Assembly (NCBI GenBank): GCA_023419055.1 | Contig: JAEZYO010000814.1 | Location: forward strand, 1-13,224 | Source: Pseudomonadota bacterium | GTDB taxonomy: Bacteria; Myxococcota; Polyangia; Polyangiales; Polyangiaceae | Direction: 5' to 3' | Length of the DNA stretch: 13,224 bases | Shown: positions 7,394 to 13,224 of the stretch, piece by piece | How positions within the stretch are numbered: the stretch's first letter is position 1 | Layout: each line of letters opens with the position of its first letter | Translations under genes and position numbers: made by a program | Notes under the pieces: generated by a model | What the model saw: the letters and a program-made list of their open reading frames with translations, nothing else | Database searches by the model: none | What the model was told of the DNA's origin: nothing

Positions 7394-8887
7394 TCACAGC
7401 ACTTGCAAGAACTCCAACAAGTCTTGCTTCTGCTGCGGCGTCAGCGACTCCGGGAAGAAGCTGCCCTCCTCGGGCGGCAAGACGGCCGGCAGGTTCAGCG
7501 GGGCGAAGAACGGCAAGATGAAGCGGCTGTAGAGGTCGACGGCGTCTTCCAAGGTTTCGGTGCTGTTGTCATGGAAGTAGGGCGCGGTGTTGGCGATGCC
7601 GCGGAGCGGGGGCACGTCGAACGCCTCGAAGTCGGCGGGGTTACCCGTAATGGCCGCGCGGCCCGGGTCCGTCGAGAACAGCTGCGGCAAGAAGTTCGGT
7701 CCCACGATCGGGGCCCCGTTCTCGTCGAGCTGTGCCTGGAGATCGAACGGGCTCCCGCTCACGGTTACGGGGACCGGCGGCAAGTCCACCCTCTTCACCG
7801 TTCGCGTGCCGTCCGTATAGAAACGGTATCGATACTGCGGCAAGGCCACGCTCGCGTTGAAGCGTGGCCCGAAGAGGTCGCCGAAGATCTGCCCGAGGTA
7901 GGACAAATTGGCGAAACCGACGTTCAAGAACTCGTTGTTCGGCTGTGGCAAGAGCACGGCCTGAGGTGGCTGGACGGACGTGTCGAAGAGCACGTTGCCG
8001 TCGTCCTTGAGCTGCACGAAGGCAAGATCGTGGATGGTGCGGTTGACGACTTGTAGATTCGTCGCGCCGCCGTGGCACGCCTCGCACGCGATATCGTACA
8101 CCTCGAGCCCGCGCGCCTGCGCCGGCGTGAGGTGCATCGTGAGCTCGGGGCGCGGGATTTGATCGACGGGCACCCCCTTCGCCATCTTCTTCGCGACCTT
8201 CTTGGCGCGGTTCGAGGTGAAGAGCTCCTTTTGGAAGTCGGAGAGCGCGTCGAGGTCGCAGTCCGAGACGGTGCCGCCCTGGCTGTGCGCGGTGATGGCG
8301 CCCTGCGCCTGCTCTTGCAGCGTGGTCTTGCGGCCGTCGTATTGGTACGGCGCGGTGATGGCGGCGTTTTCCACGCTAGGCACGGCGCGCCAGACCTCGA
8401 TGGTGCGCTCCGCGTTCGTGATGACGTTACCGTCGAAGTCGATGACGTCCATGTTGTCGGGCAGGTTCAAGACGACGCGCACGAGCCCCTTCTTCAGGTG
8501 CTCGTAGGTCGGCTCCGCGGCGAGCGGATCATCCGCGTCGATCGGGTTGAAGAGCGGATCCCCCGGGTTTTCCTCCAACAAGGCGCTCACGTGGGCGGGC
8601 GTCAGGCCGGTGTGATCGGCGCGCACGTGGCAAGTCGCGCAAGATCGTCCGTTGGTGTCCGGGAACGCGGTCTCGAACAGGTCCTCCCCGTCCGGCCGAT
8701 GCTTGACCGCCTCCTCGACGGTTGCCGCGTCCTCATCGACCTCTTCCGCGACTCCTCCGCAGGCACTCAGCGCCAATAACGAGACGGCTGCGAGCGCTCG
8801 CCGGGCTCGTGGGCTGCGAGTCCTGCCGAGCGACGCTGGCGACGACGGGTACGAAAATACGATCGACGAAAACCCTCGAGACGACAT
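7394..8887 (-). CDS. Di-haem cytochrome c peroxidase/MauG-like lipoprotein
   Basis: A 497-residue exported protein. After a basic N-terminal stretch (RSPRARR, about 24-30) a hydrophobic segment leads to the lipobox 'LSAC' with C43, so it should be a lipoprotein on the periplasmic side of a membrane. An acidic stretch follows. Two c-type haem sites are visible: C83-A-T-C86-H87 and C268-E-A-C271-H272. The downstream 'PPLRGIANTAPYFHDNSTETLEDAVDLY' block (H439) is the hallmark of the bacterial cytochrome c peroxidase/MauG family. Members reduce peroxide or oxidise protein-linked substrates. The spacing between haem sites (185 residues) and the total length exceed the roughly 300-350 residues of simple peroxidases, so a specialised electron-transfer or oxidation role is possible. 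ATG 8887 is fixed by an excellent ribosome-binding site (AGGAGGTCACG, 8890-8900 reverse strand). Cytochrome maturation genes are not in the window. Confidence 0.88.
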   Translation of the reverse strand: MSSRGFSSIVFSYPSSPASLGRTRSPRARRALAAVSLLALSACGGVAEEVDEDAATVEEAVKHRPDGEDLFETAFPDTNGRSCATCHVRADHTGLTPAHVSALLEENPGDPLFNPIDADDPLAAEPTYEHLKKGLVRVVLNLPDNMDVIDFDGNVITNAERTIEVWRAVPSVENAAITAPYQYDGRKTTLQEQAQGAITAHSQGGTVSDCDLDALSDFQKELFTSNRAKKVAKKMAKGVPVDQIPRPELTMHLTPAQARGLEVYDIACEACHGGATNLQVVNRTIHDLAFVQLKDDGNVLFDTSVQPPQAVLLPQPNNEFLNVGFANLSYLGQIFGDLFGPRFNASVALPQYRYRFYTDGTRTVKRVDLPPVPVTVSGSPFDLQAQLDENGAPIVGPNFLPQLFSTDPGRAAITGNPADFEAFDVPPLRGIANTAPYFHDNSTETLEDAVDLYSRFILPFFAPLNLPAVLPPEEGSFFPESLTPQQKQDLLEFLQVL

Positions 8888-9242
8888 CACGTGACCTCCT
8901 CTGCGCAATGCGAGCGGACTTCCCCTGGCTCGCGTGGGACGCACCGTACTGCATCCCGAAGCGGAGGAGGTGATTTTCTCGAGGAGGCCGATGAGCTTCG
9001 CTAGCTTCATCGAGTCGCCGGCGGCGTCGAACGGCTCGCCGGTCTTCGTTCGTGATCGATGGGGTTCAAACCACCCCTGTCGTTGGAGTCACGATGTAAC
9101 TGGATAGGAAAGAAGGCAAACATTGCCGACGACTGTCCTCGTGAAACGCGAGACTTCCGCGCGACGAGGAGGGTGAGTCAGTGCCCTTCGGCGAACATCG
9201 GCAAAGTCGTGCTGCTTAGGGAAAGAACCTTGCCGCGCGCCA
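8888..9242. other. Intergenic stretch between cytochrome and VOC genes
   Basis: These 355 bases lie between two minus-strand genes. They should hold the 3' end of the VOC transcript and the promoter of the cytochrome gene. Several small hairpins are visible, at 8990-9011, 9115-9127 and 9136-9170. A lower-GC patch runs from about 9055 to 9130. No reading frame here has coding character or recognisable similarity, and I found no tRNA-like fold or clear promoter hexamers. Confidence 0.5.
9136..9170 (-). terminator. Possible terminator hairpin downstream of VOC gene
   Basis: TCCTCGT (9136-9142) pairs with ACGAGGA (9164-9170). Inside, after a small internal loop, CGCG pairs with CGCG around a seven-base loop. 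The structure lies about 70 bases past the stop of the minus-strand VOC gene. There is no U-tract, so the terminator call is tentative. Confidence 0.3.
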
Positions 9243-9872
9243 TCAAGCGGTCGCGCCTTTCAGGTGAAGCGCAGCGATTTCGGCTGCCTCCGCGGACGTG
9301 GCGCCCTGTACGCGGGCCACGATGTAGGAGGCGTACCAATCCGACCAGTGATGCTTCGGCGCGGTCCGTTCGAACTCGCCGTGGCGCGCCTCCGCTTCTC
9401 GCAGAAGCCCGGTCAGGCTCGGCACGTCCAGGCTGAGGCCTCGCCCCGGTAGCCGATCGTGAATCTCCTGGAGAACCCAGCCGTTGCCGTCCGGGTCGCT
9501 GAACGCCGCGTACGAGCGGTAGGAGCCGCGCTCCGGATCCGGACCGGGCAGTTGTGGTCCCCTGATCCCCTCGTAGTGGAAGGGCTCGCTCACGTCTGCG
9601 CCCCGTTCGGTCAGTTCGGCGCGCGCGACCTCGATGTCGTCGACGACGAGTAGCAGTCCCTGGACCGAGCCCGGCGCCGCCGTCGTGATCCCCTTGCCGA
9701 AGTGGATGGAGCTCGCTGAGCCCGGCGGCGTAAATTGCACGGCTCGCCAGCCGTCCCCCGCGAAATCGGCGTCGAGTCGCCAACCGAGGCCCTCGTAGAA
9801 GCGTTTGGCTCGATCGACGTCGGACACCGGAAGGACGACCGCTTCTAGCTTGGTGTCGACCTGAGTATTCAT
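9243..9872 (-). CDS. VOC family (glyoxalase/bleomycin-resistance-like) protein with C-terminal extension
   Basis: A 209-residue cytoplasmic protein. Residues about 8-140 make two beta-alpha-beta-beta-beta units of the vicinal oxygen chelate fold: 'VVLPVSDVDRAKRFYEGLGW', then 'VQGLLLVVDDIEVARAELTERGADV', then 'AAFSDPDGNGWVLQEI'. Of the usual metal ligands, the first-strand His is replaced (Val at that place) and the second-module His is absent, while a Glu in 'WVLQE' remains. A metal-dependent reaction is therefore uncertain, and ligand binding or sequestration is an alternative. The last roughly 60 residues ('HHWSDWYASYIVARVQGATSAEAAEIAALH') form a predicted helical extension that is not part of the VOC fold but recurs in some homologues. 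The ATG at 9872 is set by an excellent ribosome-binding site (AGGAGGTCACG, 9873-9883 reverse strand), the same 11-mer as before the cytochrome gene. It is divergent from the GH1-like gene. Confidence 0.88.
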   Translation of the reverse strand: MNTQVDTKLEAVVLPVSDVDRAKRFYEGLGWRLDADFAGDGWRAVQFTPPGSASSIHFGKGITTAAPGSVQGLLLVVDDIEVARAELTERGADVSEPFHYEGIRGPQLPGPDPERGSYRSYAAFSDPDGNGWVLQEIHDRLPGRGLSLDVPSLTGLLREAEARHGEFERTAPKHHWSDWYASYIVARVQGATSAEAAEIAALHLKGATA

Positions 9873-10177
9873 CGTGACCTCCTGATCGCGGTTCGCTGCG
9901 GCGGGCTCGGTCTTACAACTCCACCCTGTGGGATGAATACGTGCGGCCGAGCCCACGGATGGAGGCAACGTTCGCAATCGACGTGCCGGCGCCGGCGCGA
10001 GCTCGTGAGTCGATTCGCGAGCCGCCCTCGCTGCGCGCTCGCGGTGAGGGGCGTGCGGCTCGTCAGCAGTGTGGCAGGTCGTGGCGCGCCACCTTGCCAC
10101 GCTGGTCAGCATGCCGGCTCGCACGCCACGGCACGTCGGATGCAACGCTCGCTCATCACCCACTGAGGAGCTGCCGC
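9873..10177. promoter_or_regulatory. Divergent intergenic region between VOC and GH1-like genes
   Basis: 305 bases between two divergent start codons. It holds an 8-bp inverted repeat (GGGCTCGG 9903-9910 / CCGAGCCC 9947-9954) close to the VOC gene, a 12-bp perfect palindrome GCCGGCGCCGGC (9985-9996), and a nested dyad at 10071-10100. The lower-GC part near 9911-9940 could be the VOC promoter area, but no clear -35/-10 pair is seen. Open frames crossing it lack coding character. Confidence 0.45.
10071..10100. promoter_or_regulatory. Nested 30-base dyad upstream of GH1-like gene (candidate operator or hairpin)
   Basis: A central 12-bp perfect palindrome GTGGCGCGCCAC (10081-10092) is flanked by GTGGCA (10071-10076) and its reverse complement TGCCAC (10095-10100). 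The unit GTGGC thus occurs four times, twice on each strand. It ends 77 bases before the GTG start of the GH1-like gene. It could bind a dimeric or tetrameric regulator, or form an RNA hairpin in a leader. Confidence 0.35.
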
Positions 10178-11524
10178 GTGAGTTTCGTGGATGTCTTGAA
10201 GCACAGCGCGCTCGACGCGCTGGTGCCTGCCGGGAGCTGCGGCGGGAGCGCAGCTCAGGGCGTCGAGCCTGGGGGAGATCGTCCAGACGGCGGTCTGGGC
10301 TTCGGGTTCGCGACGGGGATCGAGTGCTCGAACCCCACGATCCCGGGCACGAACGGCCATCGGCTGCGCCGTGATCTCCTCCTCGAGTGCGGTCACTACG
10401 CGCGCTGGCGCGAGGATCTCGCGCTGGTGAAGGACATGGGCATCCCGTTCTTGCGGTACGGCTTGCCGAACCACCAAGTTTGCTTGGGTCACGACCGCTA
10501 CGACTGGTCCTTCTGCGACGAGGTGCTGGGGGAGATGAAGCGCCTCGGCATTCACCCCATCCTCGACCTTTTGCACTTCGGCGTGCCCGATTGGATGGGA
10601 GACTTCCAGAACCCCGAGCTGCCCGTGCTCTTCGCGAACTACGCCGGGGCCGTGGCTCGGCGCTACCCCTGGGTGCGGGGCTACACGCCGGTCAACGAGA
10701 TCTACGTGGCCGCGCGCAACAGCGCCCTCGACGGCATCTGGAACGAAGGGCTCCGGAGCGAGCGGGCCTTCGTCACGGCCCTCAAGCACCTGGTCGCCGC
10801 CAACCTGTTGGCGAGCGCCGCCATCGCGCGCCATCGCCCGAACGCGGTGATCATCACGAACGAGTCCGCGGAGTACACCCACCACGTGAGCGCGTCACCG
10901 TCGCACTCCATCAAGTTGCGGAACAAGCTCGTGTTCGTCTCGCTCGACTTGCTCTACTCGAAGGCCCCCGACTCGGACGTGCTCCTGTTCCTGCAGGACA
11001 ACGGCCTCACGCGCGATGAGTTCATGTGGTTCATGAAGACGTCGCCCTCGGGCTTCCAAATCATGGGCAACGACTACTACGGCCACAACGAGAAGCTGGT
11101 CTTGCCCGACGGGACCGTGACGTTCGGCGAGGACGTTCTCGGCTGGTACCTGGTCACCCTGCGCTACTACCATCGCTACTACAAGCCCGTGATGCACACG
11201 GAGACGAACCTATTCAAGCCGGAGGCGGCGCCGGGCTGGCTGTGGAAGCAGTGGGTCAACGTCCTGCGGATGAGGCGTGACGGGGTGCCCGTGCTCGGGT
11301 TCACCTGGTACAGCTTGATCGATCAGGTGGACTGGGACATTCAGCTCGCCGAAAAGCGCGGGACCGTCAACGCGTGCGGCCTGTTCGACATGGATCGCAG
11401 ACCGAGGCCGGTGGCGCGCGCGTATCGCGATCTGCTGGACGAGTTTGCCGGCATCACGGCGCTCGCGCACGGCGAGATGTTCGAGTTCACGACGCGGAAC
11501 GCCGTGACTCGGTTGGACGTTTGA
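10178..11524 (+). CDS. Family 1 glycoside hydrolase-like protein (divergent GH1)
   Basis: A 448-residue cytoplasmic TIM-barrel protein related to beta-glucosidase/beta-galactosidase family GH1. Diagnostic segments are present in order: 'LLHFGVPDWM' (GH1 'LHHFDLP'), 'YTPVNEIYV' with the acid/base E174 (GH1 'TFNEP'), 'HTETNLF' with the nucleophile E342 (GH1 'ITENG'), and 'WYSLIDQVDWD' (GH1 'SLLDNFEW') near the C-terminus. Both catalytic glutamates are kept, so hydrolysis by retention is plausible. The surrounding residues differ from classical GH1 enzymes, so the sugar cannot be predicted. Some relatives of this divergent group are fused to a sugar-nucleotide reductase domain; that is absent here. 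There is no signal peptide; the first roughly 35 residues are Gly/Ala-rich and variable. GTG 10178 follows GAGGAG at good spacing, although the frame stays open further upstream to 9941. It stands alone on its strand. Confidence 0.85.
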   Translation: MSFVDVLKHSALDALVPAGSCGGSAAQGVEPGGDRPDGGLGFGFATGIECSNPTIPGTNGHRLRRDLLLECGHYARWREDLALVKDMGIPFLRYGLPNHQVCLGHDRYDWSFCDEVLGEMKRLGIHPILDLLHFGVPDWMGDFQNPELPVLFANYAGAVARRYPWVRGYTPVNEIYVAARNSALDGIWNEGLRSERAFVTALKHLVAANLLASAAIARHRPNAVIITNESAEYTHHVSASPSHSIKLRNKLVFVSLDLLYSKAPDSDVLLFLQDNGLTRDEFMWFMKTSPSGFQIMGNDYYGHNEKLVLPDGTVTFGEDVLGWYLVTLRYYHRYYKPVMHTETNLFKPEAAPGWLWKQWVNVLRMRRDGVPVLGFTWYSLIDQVDWDIQLAEKRGTVNACGLFDMDRRPRPVARAYRDLLDEFAGITALAHGEMFEFTTRNAVTRLDV

Positions 11525-11531
11525 CGAGGTC

Positions 11532-11550
11532 GAGCGCGATGTACGCGCTT
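11532..11550 (+). terminator. Weak candidate terminator hairpin after GH1-like gene
   Basis: AGCGCG (11533-11538) pairs with CGCGCT (11544-11549) around a five-base loop, extendable by one G-T wobble pair. It starts 8 bases after the stop codon of the GH1-like gene. Only a mixed pyrimidine stretch (TTCCCTCC) follows, not a U-tract, so the function is uncertain. Confidence 0.3.
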
Positions 11551-11850
11551 CCCTCCGGGAGAGGCTCAGCGCTGCACTGCGAACAGCGGGTGTCGCTTCG
11601 AGACAGTTGATTCACGGGGCTCGGGCAGGCGCCTCGAGTGCGAATTCTGCGCGTTTCTGCGCGGTGCGACTCGCACGTACGCTGCCGCGCGCTCGCGTAG
11701 AACGCGTGCAGTGCTGCAGCGAGCCGGCGCACCGGCGCGGCGTCGGGCGACGCTCTCCGTGCGTCCGCCCAATGCGGGTGCGAGACGTACACGACCTCTG
11801 TTCCCCTCTTCTTGTCCGATGTGACTGAGTTTGGTCCCTTTGGTGAGCAG

Positions 11851-11878
11851 GGTGACCTCGCCGGCGCGCGCCGTCACC
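11851..11878. repeat. Inverted repeat with internal palindrome in long intergenic region
   Basis: GGTGAC (11851-11856) and GTCACC (11873-11878) are reverse complements, and between them lies the perfect 10-bp palindrome GGCGCGCGCC (11863-11872). The spacing is asymmetric (six bases on the left, none on the right), so the two symmetries are not concentric. It may be a regulatory site of the downstream gene or chance symmetry in GC-rich DNA. Confidence 0.25.
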
Positions 11879-12115
11879 ACTCCCGGCGGGTGCGCTGATG
11901 TGGTCCTCGCGTTGGCGGACCGCCCGACGGCAGTGTTCCTGCGACGTGGAATCCTTCGCTGCGCGAACGCACCGTTCTCTTCTCGTTCGGCTCAGCTTGG
12001 GAGAGCGTGAGACCGGGCTCGCGCGCGATGCCCGTCATGGTCTACCGCGAGCGATACGAGCTCAGTTCCGCCTTGCCAACGGTGGGAGTTACTCGTCATT
12101 GTTAGGGATTAGGTG

Positions 12116-13224
12116 ATGCAGAACGTTCCGAACCGACCCCTCTCCGCGTTGCTTCTCGCCTGTGGGCTCGGAGTCAGCGTCGGTTGCATCGACAGCCCGG
12201 TCGACAAGTCGCGACACCTCGACCCTGGCGCTTCTGGCGGGAGCTCTTCCGGCGGCTCGGGCGGCACGGGCCCCGTTACCCTGCCGGGCGACCTCGCGCT
12301 GGACGGAAGCCCCGTCTACTACCGCTTCGTGCGCCTCACCCACGAGCAATGGGAGAACAGCGTCAAGGACGTGTTGAAGCTCCCGGAGCGGAGCGGGCTT
12401 TCGAGCGGCTTCGTGCCGGATCCTCCCGAAGGCAAGTTCGAGAACAACGAGCGCGCTCTCTACGTGGGCGGGAACCTGCGGTCGGACTACCAGCGCGCCG
12501 CGGAGACGCTCGCCGAGACCGTGGCGAGGAGTGCCTCGGCGCTGGCGCGGCTCGGCAGCGCCGACGACATCACTGGCTTCATCGAGAGCCTCGGGCGACG
12601 CGCCTACCGGCGACCGCTCACCGACGAGGAGCAGGCGACGTACGAGGCGCTGTTCGCGTCGGGAAAGACCTTCTTCGAAAGCGGCGATGATTTCGCGGAC
12701 GGAGCCGAGCTCGTCATCGGGACGATGCTGCAGTCGCCGCACTTCGTCTATCGGGTCGAGCTCAGCCCCGACGGCGAGCGGCTGTCGGGCTACGAGCTCG
12801 CGGCGAAGCTCTCGTTTTTGCTGCGCAACACGACGCCGGACGAGTCATTGCTCGGAGCGGCCGAAGCAGGTGAGCTCGACACCCAAGAGGGCCTCACCAG
12901 CATCGCTCGAGAGATGTTGTCGGCGAACGCGAGCGCGGGGGCGCTCGAGCGCTTCCACACCACGCTGTTCGGTCTGAAGCGCTACGAATCGATCGCCAAG
13001 GACGAAGCGCTCTTTCCGGCTTACAGCGAGGCGGTCAACGCATCCCTGCTGGCCGCTGATCTGCGCTTTTTCGAGCGCGTCTACCAGGGCGGCTTCGGCC
13101 TGCGCGAGATCCTGACCTCGAACGTGGCCTACGTGGACGAGCTGACGGCGCCGTTTTACGGACTGTCCGCGGGGCGCGAACTCGAGGAAGTGCGGCTCGC
13201 GGACAACCGTCCCGGCTTCCTGAC
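12116..13224 (+). CDS. PSD-type lipoprotein (DUF1587/DUF1595/DUF1592), 3' end beyond the window
   Basis: At least 369 residues; the frame is still open at the right edge. The N-terminus has a hydrophobic signal (about 9-23) ending in 'SVGC' with C24 as the likely lipidated residue; 'LLAC' at C16 is an alternative lipobox. A Gly/Ser linker follows (about residues 40-54). A DUF1587-like segment lies at about 68-135 ('YYRFVRLTHEQWENSVKDVL'), then DUF1595-like at about 155-225 ('GRRAYRRPLTDEE', 'MLQSPHFVYRVEL'), then DUF1592-like from about 228 to 360 ('LSGYELAAKLSFLLRNTTPDESLL', 'FFERVY'). The family normally continues with DUF1588 and DUF1585 segments, which would lie outside. It is abundant in Planctomycetes and myxobacteria and its function is unknown. 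No CxxCH haem site occurs in the visible part. ATG 12116 is preceded by GTG and a modest AGGG ribosome-binding site. In myxobacteria a DUF1552 gene often follows; that cannot be checked here. Confidence 0.88.
   Translation, partial: MQNVPNRPLSALLLACGLGVSVGCIDSPVDKSRHLDPGASGGSSSGGSGGTGPVTLPGDLALDGSPVYYRFVRLTHEQWENSVKDVLKLPERSGLSSGFVPDPPEGKFENNERALYVGGNLRSDYQRAAETLAETVARSASALARLGSADDITGFIESLGRRAYRRPLTDEEQATYEALFASGKTFFESGDDFADGAELVIGTMLQSPHFVYRVELSPDGERLSGYELAAKLSFLLRNTTPDESLLGAAEAGELDTQEGLTSIAREMLSANASAGALERFHTTLFGLKRYESIAKDEALFPAYSEAVNASLLAADLRFFERVYQGGFGLREILTSNVAYVDELTAPFYGLSAGRELEEVRLADNRPGFL

Larger units (their letters stand above)
11525..12115. other. 591-base intergenic stretch without a convincing gene
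   Basis: This region separates the GH1-like gene from the PSD-domain lipoprotein gene, both on the plus strand. Several short frames are open on both strands (for example 11566-11880 minus and 11898-12116 plus), but they give Arg/Ser-rich translations without recognisable motifs and lack good ribosome-binding sites. The visible structures are a small hairpin at 11532-11550 and an inverted repeat GGTGAC/GTCACC at 11851-11878 enclosing the palindrome GGCGCGCGCC. It probably holds the promoter and a long leader of the following gene; remains of a decayed gene are an alternative. Confidence 0.45.

Noticed and set aside
6992..8056. Plus-strand 354-codon frame across the GFA and cytochrome genes
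   Set aside because: It would span two recognised opposite-strand genes and shows no motif.
8991..9107. Small 38-residue plus-strand frame preceded by AGGAGG
   Set aside because: The spacing to the ATG is only three bases, the peptide shows no features, and the purine run is likely coincidental.
11566..11880. Minus-strand 104-codon frame in the long intergenic region
   Set aside because: Arg-rich translation, no ribosome-binding site and no recognisable domain; recorded only as part of the intergenic stretch.

Overview
The window is a GC-rich chromosomal stretch of dense, mostly metabolic or stress-related genes. Codon use is strongly biased to G/C in third positions. It carries two predicted lipoproteins: a di-haem cytochrome, and a PSD-type (DUF1587/1595/1592) protein with a Gly/Ser-rich linker. 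There is also a winged-helix regulator with a long TPR tail. This mix points to a myxobacterium-like organism (Myxococcota, probably Polyangia); that is inference from gene content, since no rRNA or marker gene is present. I see no tRNA, rRNA, CRISPR array, insertion sequence, integrase or phage gene.

Left part (4-5682): a TPR transcriptional regulator on the minus strand diverges from a plus-strand series. The series holds a DUF4242 small protein (SCO4226 nickel-binding family), an ArsM-like SAM methyltransferase that has lost two of the three cysteines expected for arsenite methylation, and a class II UvrA (DrrC/UvrA2 type) without the UvrB-binding domain. The layout resembles a regulated stress or toxicant-response module, but that is a hypothesis.

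Middle part (5765-9872): a Gfo/Idh/MocA oxidoreductase is followed by a convergent minus-strand pair, a GFA-family zinc protein and a di-haem cytochrome c peroxidase-like lipoprotein. A long, nearly perfect hairpin separates the two convergent groups and probably terminates both. A minus-strand VOC-family protein with an unusual C-terminal extension follows.

Right part (9873-13224): a divergent intergenic region with a nested dyad symmetry precedes a cytoplasmic, divergent GH1-like glycoside hydrolase. Then comes a 591-base stretch with no convincing gene, followed by the start of a PSD-domain lipoprotein that runs off the right edge.

Twelve stretches are described as noncoding structures or regions. 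Nothing in the window is a clear mobile element or defence island. The most interesting leads are the cysteine-poor ArsM homologue beside a class II UvrA and a DUF4242 gene, the nested dyad upstream of the GH1-like gene, and the bidirectional hairpin.
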